Below, piece after piece: positions 51,747 through 60,928 of a stretch of DNA of 64,000 nt. The DNA lies in assembly GCF_015752315.1 (NCBI RefSeq), contig NZ_JADOVJ010000001.1, forward strand, positions 4,394,501-4,458,500. Reading direction: 5' to 3'. The DNA comes from Nocardioides luteus. Its GTDB lineage: Bacteria; Actinomycetota; Actinomycetes; Propionibacteriales; Nocardioidaceae. The notes beneath the pieces were generated by a model. That model was not told the origin of the DNA. It ran no database searches and saw nothing but the letters and a program-made list of their open reading frames with translations. Positions within the stretch are counted from its first letter, which is position 1, and each line of letters starts with the position of its first letter. The translations under genes were made by a program, and so were the position numbers.

Positions 51747-52388
51747 TCAGCTGAAGTCGAGGTCGTGGACCCGGGCGCGCTTCAGCTCGTAGACGTAGGG
51801 GTAGGCGGTGATCAGCTGGAACCCGTCCCAGAGCTTCCCGGCCTCCTCGCCCTTGGGCGCCTTGGAGATGACCGGGCCGAAGAAGGCCGAGCCGTTCATC
51901 GCGATCGTCGGGGTGCCGACGTCGTTGCCGACCTGGTCCATGCCCTCGTGGTGGGACTTCGCGATGGCCTCGTCGTAGCCGGAGTCGTCCATCGCGTCCG
52001 CCAGCTCGACGGGCAGCCCCACCGAGGCCAGCGCCTCCTCGATCAGGACCCGGTCGAAGTCGCGACCCTCGACGTGGCGGCGGGTGCCGAGCGCGGTGTA
52101 GATCTCGGCCAGCTTCTCCTGCCCGTACTCGTTCTGCACCGCCATGCAGACCCGCACCGGGCCCCACGCGGTGGAGAGGAAGTCGCGGTACTCCTGCGGG
52201 ATGTCCTTGTCCTGGTTGAGGTACGCCAGGCTCATGATGTGCCACGTCACCTCGACGTCGCGCACCTTCTCCACCTCGAGGATCCAGCGCGAGGTGATCC
52301 AGGCGAACGGACAGGCAGGGTCGAACCAGAAGTCGGCGGCGGTCTTCTCAGCGGTTTCGGACGGCGCAGCGGGAGTGGTCTGTGTCAT
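51747..52388 (-). CDS. Rv2466c/Mrx2-like DsbA-family oxidoreductase
   Basis: A 213-residue thioredoxin-fold protein closely similar to the mycobacterial mycoredoxin-2/nitroreductase Rv2466c, which reduces disulfides and nitro-compounds with mycothiol. Shared stretches: ADFWFDPACPFAWITSRWIL, WHIMSLAYLN, AWGPVRVCMAVQ, SHHEGMDQVGNDVGTPTIA and the ending ITAYPYVYELKRAR. The active site reads C26-P-F-A29, whereas Rv2466c has CPWC, so the second Cys is missing. A monothiol mechanism would then be needed. Length and position of the Cys agree with the family. Confidence 0.85.
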   Translation of the reverse strand: MTQTTPAAPSETAEKTAADFWFDPACPFAWITSRWILEVEKVRDVEVTWHIMSLAYLNQDKDIPQEYRDFLSTAWGPVRVCMAVQNEYGQEKLAEIYTALGTRRHVEGRDFDRVLIEEALASVGLPVELADAMDDSGYDEAIAKSHHEGMDQVGNDVGTPTIAMNGSAFFGPVISKAPKGEEAGKLWDGFQLITAYPYVYELKRARVHDLDFS

Positions 52389-52429
52389 ATAGACACCGAA
52401 CCACTCCCGCCACGGATCTGTTCCTGCCG

Positions 52430-54145
52430 TCAGCTGACGGTGGTGAAGTCACCCCCACTGGCCCAGTAGGCGACCTCGTCGCCGCTGTAGGCGGCGGTGA
52501 CGGCGTACTCGCCCTCGGGGAGCTTGACGAACGTGACCCCTGCCGCCCCGCCGCTGAGCGTCTTGGTGACCGTACGTCCCCCGTTGGTCGTGATCTTGAC
52601 CGTCCCGGTCGGCTGGTAGCCCGGCGCGGTGACCTCGACGGCCACCTCCGCCTGACCGGAGCCGCCGGTCGCGGTGACCTCGACGCTCGGCTTCACGCGC
52701 ACCCGGCCGCTCGGGCCGTACGTCTCGGTGAGCGTCTCGCCGTTGCGGGAACGGGCGACCACGGTGACGCTGAGCCGGTGACCGACGTCGGAGGCCGTCG
52801 GGTAGTACTTGTGGCTCGTCGCACCGTCGATCGGCGTGCCCTCACGCGTCCACTGGTAGGAGAGGTCGACCTCCTCGCTGTAGCTGCCCGGGTCGACCTG
52901 CATCAGGCCGCCGAGACGGGTGCCGCCCTTCACGAAGCCGGCTGCCGTCTGGGCGAGCGTGCCGCCGGGCGGCGGCTCGACCGGCTCCATCGGCTGCTGC
53001 GGGGCCTTTCCACCACCGACCAGGGTGTCGGCGAAGGCGTACGACTGCTTCGGACGGTAGCCCTCCTGGACACCGACGACGACCGCGCCGATCCTCTTCC
53101 CGGAGGCCGTTGCGGGCACCTTCAGGAAGCGGGACGTGCTGCGGGAGATCAGGGTCTTGTCGGCGTACCACCGGATCTCGCCGATCTTGGCCGACGGCTC
53201 GTAGTCCGCTCCGCCGACGGCGACCGTCGAGCCGACCTTCTGGGTGCCGGTGATCTTCGGCTGCGCCAAGACCTTGAACGTGCCCTGCTTGATCGGTGGC
53301 AGAATCTCGCTCATCGTCTTGGCCTCGCTGTAGTCACGGCGGACGCCGGTGAGCACCGCCGCGATCTGCTTGCCGGCGAGGTAGCCGGGGATGCGGAAGG
53401 TCTTGTTGGTCGCACCCGGGATCGGCTTCTTGTCGACGATCCACTGGTAGCGGATCTTGTTCGGGTTCGGGCTCCACGAGCCGGTGTTGACCGTGACCGC
53501 CTTGCCGACCTGCGCCGTGCCCTCGATCGTGGGCCGCTTGGTGACCGAGAGCCGCTGGTCGTTGAAGTGGATGAACCCGGTCGGGTAGTTCACCGAGTCC
53601 TTGCCGATCCGGCGCCAGCTGATGTCGCTGCCGTAGTTGGACTCCGAGATCGTGATCGAGTTCTCGCCGACCCGCTCGACGATCGCGACGTGCCCGAAGC
53701 GACTCGCGCTCGGGTGCGAGGAGTGCCACCAGGCGACCGACCCGACGGTCGGGGTCCGGTTCGTCAGCCTGCTCAGCGCGATGCCCCAGTTGGTCGCGTT
53801 GCCCTCGCCCGACCAGGGGCGAGCGTTCGGCAGACCGGTCTGGATGAGCTTGTACGCGACGTAGTTGGTGCAGTTGCGACCGGCGTACATGCGCCAGTAC
53901 ATGCTTCCCCAGGCACTTTCGTAGCCGGCGGTGGAGTAGCCCTTGCTGCGGCAGTCCGAGAAGCCGGAGCAGAGCGTGATGGAGCCCGCGTGCGCCGGTG
54001 ATGCCAACTTAGGGATGACTTGTACACCGAGGCCGACGAGCAGCAGGACCGCGCCGGTGACCAAGGTCCGGCGCAGCGCCCCGCCAGGCTTCCCCACCCG
54101 GCGCGGCTTCTGTGAATACTGGTGTTCCTGTGACTTGAGGGGCAC
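52430..54145 (-). CDS. Secreted CHAP-domain protein with Ig-like repeats
   Basis: A 571-residue exported protein. After a basic N-terminus, a hydrophobic segment at 27-46 serves as signal or anchor. Residues 75-190 are a CHAP amidase/peptidase domain with catalytic Cys92 (GRNCTNYVAY) and His152 (RFGHVAIVE). About 200-560 holds repeated Ig-like modules of the type seen in actinobacterial surface proteins (KPTIEGTAQVGKAVTVNTGS, QPKITGTQKVGSTVAVGGAD, and a last module with KITTNGGRTVTKTLSGG). CHAP enzymes cleave peptidoglycan peptides; the modules may attach it to the wall. It is divergent from pepN. Confidence 0.85.
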   Translation of the reverse strand: MPLKSQEHQYSQKPRRVGKPGGALRRTLVTGAVLLLVGLGVQVIPKLASPAHAGSITLCSGFSDCRSKGYSTAGYESAWGSMYWRMYAGRNCTNYVAYKLIQTGLPNARPWSGEGNATNWGIALSRLTNRTPTVGSVAWWHSSHPSASRFGHVAIVERVGENSITISESNYGSDISWRRIGKDSVNYPTGFIHFNDQRLSVTKRPTIEGTAQVGKAVTVNTGSWSPNPNKIRYQWIVDKKPIPGATNKTFRIPGYLAGKQIAAVLTGVRRDYSEAKTMSEILPPIKQGTFKVLAQPKITGTQKVGSTVAVGGADYEPSAKIGEIRWYADKTLISRSTSRFLKVPATASGKRIGAVVVGVQEGYRPKQSYAFADTLVGGGKAPQQPMEPVEPPPGGTLAQTAAGFVKGGTRLGGLMQVDPGSYSEEVDLSYQWTREGTPIDGATSHKYYPTASDVGHRLSVTVVARSRNGETLTETYGPSGRVRVKPSVEVTATGGSGQAEVAVEVTAPGYQPTGTVKITTNGGRTVTKTLSGGAAGVTFVKLPEGEYAVTAAYSGDEVAYWASGGDFTTVS

Positions 54146-54298
54146 AAGAGCACCCTAGAGAAAGTTGTCAACCATTGATACCGGTGTGTCGGAATTACAA
54201 CACTGTATTTTTACTTTCCACGCTCAGGGACTCCCAAGAACGGGCAACAAGCGCGATATAAATGTCTCGAATTCCGGGCAGAATGAGAGGATCCAGCC

Positions 54299-56842
54299 AT
54301 GCCTGGAACCAATCTGACGCGCGCCGAAGCCACCGCGAGGGCCGCACTTCTTGACGTCCTCTCGTACGACATCGAACTCGACCTCACCACGGGCACCGAG
54401 ACCTTCGGTTCGACGACGACGATCACCTTCACCTCCACCGAGGCCGGCGCCTCGACCTTCGCCGACCTCGTCGACGCGACCGTCCACGAGATCACGCTCA
54501 ACGGCGTCGCGCTCGACCCCGCGGTGGCCTACCAGGACTCCAGGATCCAGCTCGACGGCCTCGAGGCCGAGAACGTGCTGGTCGTCAAGGCCGACTGCAC
54601 CTACTCCCACACCGGCGAGGGCCTGCACCGCTTCGTCGACCCCGCCGACGACCGCGTCTACCTCTACTCCCAGTTCGAGGTCCCCGACGCCCGCCGCGTC
54701 TACACCACCTTCGAGCAGCCCGACCTCAAGTCCGTCTTCACCTTCCACGTGACCGCCCCCGAGGGCTGGAAGGTCGTCTCCAACGCCGTCACGCCCGAGC
54801 CGAAGCCGCTGGGCGACGGCCGCGCGACCTGGGACTTCGAGCCCACCAAGAAGATGTCCACCTACATCACCGCGCTGATCGCCGGTGAGTACCACGAGGT
54901 CCAGGACGTCTACGAGGGCAAGTTCGGCACGATCCCGCTGGGTCACTACTGCCGCCAGTCGCTGGTCCCCTACCTCGACCGCGACGAGGTCGTGAAGATC
55001 ACCAAGCAGGGCTTCGAGTTCTTCGAGGACGCCTTCGACTTCCCCTACCCCTTCGGGAAGTACGACCAGCTCTACGTGCCGGAGTACAACATGGGCGCGA
55101 TGGAGAACGCCGGCGCCGTGACCCTGCGCGACGAATACCTGCCGCGCTCCAAGCAGCCGCGCTCCTTCTACGACTTCCGCGCCTCGGTGATCCTGCACGA
55201 GATGGCGCACATGTGGTTCGGCGACCTGGTCACCATGAAGTGGTGGGACGACCTCTGGCTCAACGAGTCCTTCGCCGAGTGGGCCTGCTACCACGCCCAG
55301 GCCAACGCGACCGAGTTCACCGACGCCTGGACCGGGTTCACCAACGCGCGCAAGCAGACCGGCTACCGCCAGGACCAGCTGCCCACCACGCACCCGATCG
55401 CCGCGGACAACTACGACCTGCAGGCCGTCGAGGTCAACTTCGACATGATCACCTACGCCAAGGGCGCCTCGGTCCTGAAGCAGCTCGTGGCGTGGGTCGG
55501 CCTGGAGCCGTTCCTGGAGGGCCTGAAGGCCTACTTCAAGGAGTTCGCCTACGGGAACTCCGAGTTCAAGGACCTGCTGCGCCACCTCGAGGCCGCCTCC
55601 GGCCGTGAGCTGCAGGGCTGGGCCCAGGAGTGGCTGCAGACCGCCGGCGTCAACACCCTCGCGCCCGAGTTCACGCTCGCCGAGGACGGCTCCTACGCCT
55701 CCTTCGCCGTCAAGCAGACCGCCGCTGCGGACTGGCCGACCCTGCGCCGCCACCGCATCGGCCTCGGCCTCTACGACCTGGTCGACGGCGCGCTCGTGCG
55801 TCGCGACGCGTTCGAGATCGACGTCACCGGTGAGCTGACCGAGGTCCCGCAGCTGGCCGGGGTCAAGCAGCCCGACCTGCTGCTGCTCAACGAGGGCGAC
55901 CTGACGTACGCCAAGATCCGGCTCGACGAGCGTTCGCTGGCCACCGCGCTGTCGTCGCTGTCGGCGCTGGACGACTCGCTCTCGCGCGCGCTGATCTGGG
56001 GTGCCGCGTGGGACATGACCCGCGACGCCGAGATGCGGGCCAGCGACTTCGTCGAGCTCGTGCTCGCCAACATCGGCCAGGAGACCGACGCCTGGGGCGT
56101 CACCCGGATCCCTGTCTTCGCCGCCCAGGCGGTCAACTCGTTCTCGGCCCCGGCCAACCGCGACGCCCTCAAGGCGCGCTGGGAGAGCGGGCTCAAGAGC
56201 CTGCTGGACAGCGCCGCGCCGAGCAGCGACCACCAGCTGACCTTCGCCCGGACGTACGCCGCGGCCGCCCGCTCCGAGGCCGCGATCGCCGACCTCCAGG
56301 GGCTGCTCTCCGGCGACCTGGCCTACGACGGTCTCGAGATCGACCAGGACCTGCGCTGGGCGCTGGTCACCGGTCTGGCGGCCTCGGGCACCTTCGGTGA
56401 GGCCGAGATCGACGCCGAGCTCGAGCGCGACAACACCATCTCCGGCAAGGAGAAGGCCGCCGCCGCCCGCGCCGCGCAGCCCACGGCCGAGGCCAAGGAA
56501 GCCGCCTGGGACGCGGTCGTCGTCCGCACCGACGTCGCCAACGAGACCGCCCGCTCGATCGTGCTCTCGTTCCAGCGCAGCGGCCAGGACGAGGTGCTGG
56601 CGCCCTACATCGACCGCTACTTCGAGGCCGCCGACACCCTCTGGGACCACCTCGGCACCCACCGCGCCTCGACGGTGCTGGAGTTCATCTTCCCGAAGCC
56701 CGCCGCCTCCCCCGAGCTCCTGGAGAAGGCCGACAAGTGGCTCGAGACCTCTCCCGCCGAGCCCGCCGCCAAGCGGTTCGTCCGCGAGGGACGTGACGAG
56801 GTCGCCCGCGCCCTCGCCGCTCAGGAGCGCGACGCGCAGTAG
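54299..56842 (+). CDS. pepN: Aminopeptidase N (M1 family)
   Basis: An 847-residue cytosolic zinc metallopeptidase that removes N-terminal residues from peptides. The substrate motif GAMEN sits near 264-268 (YNMGAMENAGAVTLRDEYL), and the zinc site HEMAHMWFGDLVTMKWW with the downstream Glu in NESFAEW lies near 300-325. The ERAP1-like C-terminal domain follows to the end. Length agrees with actinobacterial PepN, about 850. GAGAGGAT precedes the ATG. A strong hairpin terminator follows the stop. Confidence 0.95.
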   Translation: MPGTNLTRAEATARAALLDVLSYDIELDLTTGTETFGSTTTITFTSTEAGASTFADLVDATVHEITLNGVALDPAVAYQDSRIQLDGLEAENVLVVKADCTYSHTGEGLHRFVDPADDRVYLYSQFEVPDARRVYTTFEQPDLKSVFTFHVTAPEGWKVVSNAVTPEPKPLGDGRATWDFEPTKKMSTYITALIAGEYHEVQDVYEGKFGTIPLGHYCRQSLVPYLDRDEVVKITKQGFEFFEDAFDFPYPFGKYDQLYVPEYNMGAMENAGAVTLRDEYLPRSKQPRSFYDFRASVILHEMAHMWFGDLVTMKWWDDLWLNESFAEWACYHAQANATEFTDAWTGFTNARKQTGYRQDQLPTTHPIAADNYDLQAVEVNFDMITYAKGASVLKQLVAWVGLEPFLEGLKAYFKEFAYGNSEFKDLLRHLEAASGRELQGWAQEWLQTAGVNTLAPEFTLAEDGSYASFAVKQTAAADWPTLRRHRIGLGLYDLVDGALVRRDAFEIDVTGELTEVPQLAGVKQPDLLLLNEGDLTYAKIRLDERSLATALSSLSALDDSLSRALIWGAAWDMTRDAEMRASDFVELVLANIGQETDAWGVTRIPVFAAQAVNSFSAPANRDALKARWESGLKSLLDSAAPSSDHQLTFARTYAAAARSEAAIADLQGLLSGDLAYDGLEIDQDLRWALVTGLAASGTFGEAEIDAELERDNTISGKEKAAAARAAQPTAEAKEAAWDAVVVRTDVANETARSIVLSFQRSGQDEVLAPYIDRYFEAADTLWDHLGTHRASTVLEFIFPKPAASPELLEKADKWLETSPAEPAAKRFVREGRDEVARALAAQERDAQ

Positions 56843-56853
56843 ATCGCACACGA

Positions 56854-56888
56854 AAGGACCCCCAGGCGCAGGTCGCCTGGGGGTCCTT
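56854..56888 (+). terminator. Intrinsic-type terminator after pepN
   Basis: AAGGACCCCCAGGCG pairs perfectly with CGCCTGGGGGTCCTT (15 bp) around a 5-nt loop. The T tract is minimal, as common in high-GC genomes. Confidence 0.85.
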
Positions 56889-56957
56889 CGCGTCTGCGGC
56901 GAAAACCACGAATGGAAGGGATCTCTCCCTTCCACTAACAACTTTATAGCGCAGATA

Positions 56958-56976
56958 GGGGCTTGCCGCAAGGCCC
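56958..56976. promoter_or_regulatory. Rifamycin-associated element (RAE) upstream of helR
   Basis: GGGGCTTGCCGCAAGGCCC is a 19-bp interrupted palindrome (GGG-CTTGC-GCAAG-CCC) matching the published rifamycin-associated element, which precedes rifamycin-inactivating genes and helR in actinobacteria and confers induction by rifamycins. It lies 65-83 bp before the likely start of the HelR gene. A TAAAGT at 57010 could be the -10 box. Confidence 0.88.
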
Positions 56977-57040
56977 CCGGATTGGGGCAGAATCTCCTCC
57001 TCGAACAGGTAAAGTGCCTGTTCAGACAGGGGATTCAACG

Positions 57041-59278
57041 TTGCAAGCATTCGATCTCGCGGGCCGTCACGATGCCAAGGCGGACCCGGCACTGATCGCC
57101 GATGACGAGCAGCACTTCGCTGCCATCGGGCAGAGTCTCGAGGAGCAGATCTCCGAGCTGAACGAACGGCTGGACGACGTACGCCGCCGGCCGGGTGGGC
57201 ACGGGCAGGAGGCGATGGACCGCGATCTGGAGGTGCACCGGATCGGCGGGCAGCTGCGGATGCTGCGGAGGTTCAGCCTGGATCTGTGCCTGGGGCGGAT
57301 CGTCACCGAGTCCGGCAGCACGATCTATATCGGGCGGCTCGGGCTCACCGCCAGCGACGGCCGGCGGCTGCTCGTCGACTGGCGCTCGCCGGCCGCGGAG
57401 CCGTTCTTCGCGGCCACGCACGCCGATCCGCGCGGGCTGCTGAGCCGGCGCCGCTACCGCTGGACCAACGGCCGGATCACCGACTACTGGGACGAGGTGT
57501 TCACCGCCGAGGGGCTCGAGGGGCACGCCGCGCTCGACGACCAGTCGGCCTTCATCGCGACCCTCGGCAGCAGCCGCTCCCCGCGGATGCGCGACGTCCT
57601 GGGCACGATCCAGTCGGACCAGGACGCCATCATCCGGGCCTCGTCCCGGGGCGCGCTGGTCGTCGACGGCGGCCCGGGGACGGGCAAGACCGTGGTGGCG
57701 CTGCACCGCACCGCGTACCTCCTCTACTCCGACCCGCGCCTGGGCGAGGGCAAGGGCGGGGTGCTGTTCGTGGGACCGCACGAGCCCTATCTCTCCTACG
57801 TCGCCGACGTGCTGCCGAGCCTGGGCGAGGAGGGTGTACGCACCACCACGCTGCGCCGGATGATCCCGGAAGGCGACGCGCTGGCGCCCGAGACGGATCC
57901 GGAGGTCGCCCGGCTCAAGGCCGATGCCCGGATGGTCGCCGCGATCGAGCCCGCGGTCGCGCTCTACGAGAAGCCGCCGTCGAAGCCGACCCTCGTCGAG
58001 ACCCCCTACGGCGACGCGGTGATCAGTGTCAGCGACTGGGCCGAGGCGATCGCCGCCGCGGAGCAGGGTACGCCGCACAACGACGCCCGCGACCAGGTCT
58101 GGGACGCGCTGCTGAGGATCGTCACCGACAAGATCCAGGCGAACGCCGGCGACGACCCCGACCGCGACTACGACGCAGACGCCGACCTCGACGACTGGGG
58201 CGACCCGGACCCGGAGGAGGACGAGTTCGACGCGTACGGGCTGGTCGACGAGGACGCGGTCGACGCCCTCCGCGCCTCGCTGGAGACCAACGCCGGGCTG
58301 CTCGACGTCTTCGGCCAGGTCTGGCCGCGGCTGCGGCCGGCCGACATCGTCGGCGACCTGTGGGAGGTGCCGGCGTTCCTGCGGCTGTGCGCGCCGTGGC
58401 TCACGCCCGAGCAGGTGAAGCAGCTGCAGCGGGAGGACCCGCAGGCGTGGACCGAGGCGGACCTGCCGCTGCTCGACGCCGCCCACCGCCGGCTCGGCGA
58501 TCCCGACGCCTCCCGACGCCGCAGCGCCAAGAAGGCGGCCGCGGCCGCCGACCGCAAGGCGAAGGCCGAGATCGTCTCGGACCTGATCAGCCACGACGAC
58601 TCCGAGATGAAGGTGATGTCGATGCTGCGCGGCCAGGACGTGCGCACGGCGCTGCTGGACGACTCGGTGCGTGAGCCCGAGGAGCTCGACCCGTACGCGG
58701 GGCCGTTCGCGCACATCGTCGTCGACGAGGCCCAGGAGCTGACCGACGCCGAGTGGCAGATGCTGATCAGCCGCTGCCCCTCGCGCAGCTTCACGATCGT
58801 CGGCGACCGCGCCCAGGCGCGCCACGGGTTCACCGAGTCGTGGCAGCAACGGCTCGAGCGCGTGGGGCTGGACCGGATCGAGATGGCCGGCCTGAGCATC
58901 AACTACCGCACGCCCGAGGAGGTGATGGCCGAGGCCGAGCCGGTCATCCGCGCCGCACTCCCCGACGCCAACGTGCCGACGTCGATCCGTGCCTCCGGCA
59001 TCCCGGTCGCCCACGGCCCTGTCGCGGACCTCGACACGATCCTGGACACCTGGCTAGCCGAGCACGACGAGGGCATCGCCTGCGTCATCGCGGCAGGTTC
59101 GAGCGACCAGAACGAAGGCCGCGTCCGCCGGCTGAGCCCCGAGCACGCCAAGGGGCTCGAGTTCGACCTGGTTGTGCTCATCGACCCCGAGACGTACGGG
59201 ACCGGGATCGAGGGTGCCGTGGACCGCTACGTCGCGATGACCCGGGCCACCGAGCAGCTGGTGATCCTCACGAGCTGA
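57041..59278 (+). CDS. helR: HelR, RNA polymerase recycling ATPase (HelD-like)
   Basis: A 745-residue UvrD/HelD-like ATPase. I chose TTG 57041 because AGGGGA lies 7 nt upstream; GTG 57014 is the alternative. The N-terminal coiled-coil region (ADDEQHFAAIGQSLEEQISEL) would insert into the RNA polymerase secondary channel. Walker A GGPGTGKTVV is near 209-217 and motif II HIVVDEAQEL near 562. Late motifs NYRTPEEV and RYVAMTRATEQLVIL complete the superfamily 1 core. An acidic insert lies near 380-405. HelR removes stalled or rifamycin-bound polymerase from DNA and gives tolerance; the RAE upstream supports HelR rather than general HelD. Confidence 0.9.
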   Translation: MQAFDLAGRHDAKADPALIADDEQHFAAIGQSLEEQISELNERLDDVRRRPGGHGQEAMDRDLEVHRIGGQLRMLRRFSLDLCLGRIVTESGSTIYIGRLGLTASDGRRLLVDWRSPAAEPFFAATHADPRGLLSRRRYRWTNGRITDYWDEVFTAEGLEGHAALDDQSAFIATLGSSRSPRMRDVLGTIQSDQDAIIRASSRGALVVDGGPGTGKTVVALHRTAYLLYSDPRLGEGKGGVLFVGPHEPYLSYVADVLPSLGEEGVRTTTLRRMIPEGDALAPETDPEVARLKADARMVAAIEPAVALYEKPPSKPTLVETPYGDAVISVSDWAEAIAAAEQGTPHNDARDQVWDALLRIVTDKIQANAGDDPDRDYDADADLDDWGDPDPEEDEFDAYGLVDEDAVDALRASLETNAGLLDVFGQVWPRLRPADIVGDLWEVPAFLRLCAPWLTPEQVKQLQREDPQAWTEADLPLLDAAHRRLGDPDASRRRSAKKAAAAADRKAKAEIVSDLISHDDSEMKVMSMLRGQDVRTALLDDSVREPEELDPYAGPFAHIVVDEAQELTDAEWQMLISRCPSRSFTIVGDRAQARHGFTESWQQRLERVGLDRIEMAGLSINYRTPEEVMAEAEPVIRAALPDANVPTSIRASGIPVAHGPVADLDTILDTWLAEHDEGIACVIAAGSSDQNEGRVRRLSPEHAKGLEFDLVVLIDPETYGTGIEGAVDRYVAMTRATEQLVILTS

Positions 59279-59282
59279 CCCG

Positions 59283-59426
59283 TGCGCGAATTGCGAAGCA
59301 ATCGCCAACGACCCAGCGCTGTAGCGCTCCTCGTCTGGACGCAGCGCAGTGAGGAGCGCAGCGACGAACGGAGCGGAGGAAGACGAGGATCAAGCGAAAG
59401 CGCTGCGCGAATTGCGAAGCAATCGC
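59283..59426. repeat. Direct repeats and inverted repeat between helR and a small gene
   Basis: A 23-bp sequence beginning TGCGCGAATTGCGAAGC occurs at 59283-59305 and 59404-59426. Between them TCCTCGTCT and AGACGAGGA face each other, with GAGCG/GAACGGAGC-rich filler. It lies between two convergent genes and looks like a dispersed palindromic element. Confidence 0.65.
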
Positions 59427-59433
59427 AAACAGC

Positions 59434-59724
59434 TCAGTGCGTCGCGGCGGGGAGGTTGTCGTCGGAGGGCTTGTGAGGCTTCGGCAGCAGCCCCTCGCCG
59501 CGGAGCACGCCGGGCAGGAGCACGACGAGCGAGATGACCACCATCAGGATCACCGGGATGAGCAGGATGAGCAGGAGCAGACCGGAGGCGGTCATGTCCT
59601 CGGCGATCGGCCAGCCGTTGGGAACCTCGGCGCTGGCGGGGCCGGCGGTAGCAACAGAGGCGACGACGGCGGCGGAGGCGGAGGCGCCGAAGAGGCCGGC
59701 GCGGCGCAGGATCTGGTTGCTCAC
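59434..59724 (-). CDS. Small exported membrane protein of unknown function
   Basis: A 96-residue protein. Residues 1-32 look like a signal peptide with exit ASAEVPNGWP; residues 47-72 are one strong transmembrane helix (LLLLILLIPVILMVVISLVV), followed by a short cytoplasmic-type tail GEGLLPKPHKPSDDN. I recognise no family. It is convergent with helR and divergent from the MscS gene, so it forms its own unit. Confidence 0.65.
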   Translation of the reverse strand: MSNQILRRAGLFGASASAAVVASVATAGPASAEVPNGWPIAEDMTASGLLLLILLIPVILMVVISLVVLLPGVLRGEGLLPKPHKPSDDNLPAATH

Positions 59725-59842
59725 GGGGCAGATACTAACCGGCGTACGTCAGGGTTCTCATCTCTGCCCTCACGTCTGGGACAGCAGAAGTTGCCCGCCG
59801 GGGATTGGCAGCCGACCTTGAAGGCGCTGGATACTGGAACCC

Positions 59843-60793
59843 ATGTCCATTCCCCCGAACCCCCCATTGCTCTCGGTCTCCTGGTCGAAGCTCGGCGAAT
59901 GGGTGATCGGCATCCCGCTGCGCATCCTCGGCCTGATCCTGCTCGCCGTCGTGCTCCGCTGGGTGCTTCACCGGGTGATCGACAAGGTCGTCCACCGTGC
60001 CGTGGAGGCACCGGCGCTGGCCGGGAAGATCACCAAGATGCACGAGCCGGGCGAGGAGATCCACGCGAGCTCCCGTCGCAGCCAGCGTGCCCAGGCGATC
60101 GGCTCGCTCTTCAAGAGCGTGGTCACCGGCGTCCTGGTCGCGGTCTTCGCCACCATGATCCTGGACCAGCTCGGCATCAACATCGCCCCGATCATCGCCT
60201 CGGCCGGGATCGTCGGTCTGGCGCTCGGTTTCGGCGCGCAGTCGTTAGTGCGCGACTACCTGTCCGGCATCTTCATGATCATCGAGGACCAGTACGGCGT
60301 CGGTGACAGCATCGAGGTCAACAACATCAGCGGCACCGTCGAGGCGGTGACCCTGCGGATCACCCGGCTGCGCTCGCTCGACGGCACGGTCTGGTACATC
60401 CCCAACGGCGAGATCCTCACCGTCGGCAACCACAGCCAGAACTGGGCCCGCGCCGTCATCGACGTCGGCGTCGGCTACAACGAGGACCTCAACAAGGTGC
60501 AGCGCGTGCTCCGCGAGGTCTCCCACGACCTGTGGATCGACGAGGACTTCAAGGGCCAGATCATCGAGGAGCCCGAGGTCACCGGCGTCGAGGCGCTCGC
60601 CGCCGACGCGATCACCGTGCGGGTGCTGGTCAAGACCCTGCCGCTCAAGCAGTGGGCGATCGCCCGCGAGATGCGCCAGCGGATCAAGGCGCGCCTCGAC
60701 TACGAGGGCATCGAGATCCCCTTCCCGCAGCGGGTCATCTGGCACCGCGAGGAGAAGAACGCCGCTGCCCAGGAGCAGAAGGCCAACGCCTGA
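59843..60793 (+). CDS. Small-conductance mechanosensitive channel, MscS family
   Basis: A 316-residue membrane protein with three transmembrane segments: 23-45 (IGIPLRILGLILLAVVLRW in part), a middle one near 95-115 (VVTGVLVAVFATMILDQL) and the pore helix IVGLALGFGAQSLVRDYLSG. The cytoplasmic vestibule begins with GVGDSIEVNNISGTVEAVTLR, the beta-domain hallmark. It opens under membrane tension to release solutes in osmotic downshock. ATG 59843 gives the usual short form. Confidence 0.92.
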   Translation: MSIPPNPPLLSVSWSKLGEWVIGIPLRILGLILLAVVLRWVLHRVIDKVVHRAVEAPALAGKITKMHEPGEEIHASSRRSQRAQAIGSLFKSVVTGVLVAVFATMILDQLGINIAPIIASAGIVGLALGFGAQSLVRDYLSGIFMIIEDQYGVGDSIEVNNISGTVEAVTLRITRLRSLDGTVWYIPNGEILTVGNHSQNWARAVIDVGVGYNEDLNKVQRVLREVSHDLWIDEDFKGQIIEEPEVTGVEALAADAITVRVLVKTLPLKQWAIAREMRQRIKARLDYEGIEIPFPQRVIWHREEKNAAAQEQKANA

Positions 60794-60808
60794 CCCCTCC
60801 GTTTCGTC

Positions 60809-60919
60809 GGTCGAGCCGCGAGCGCCAGCGAGCGTGTCGAGACCAACACAGTCCTGTCGAGCCCTGATGGGACCGTGTTGGTCTCGACACCGGCTCGCTG
60901 GCGCTCGCCGGGCTCGACC
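60809..60919. repeat. Large imperfect palindrome with GTCGAGACCAACAC arms
   Basis: An arm beginning GGTCGAGCC and ending GTGTCGAGACCAACAC (60809-60849) is the near-exact inverse of 60874-60919, differing by two 2-base insertions. The loop is about 24 nt. It separates the convergent mscS and osmC genes and could fold into a very long hairpin. Confidence 0.8.
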
Positions 60920-60928
60920 AGCGGTGGA

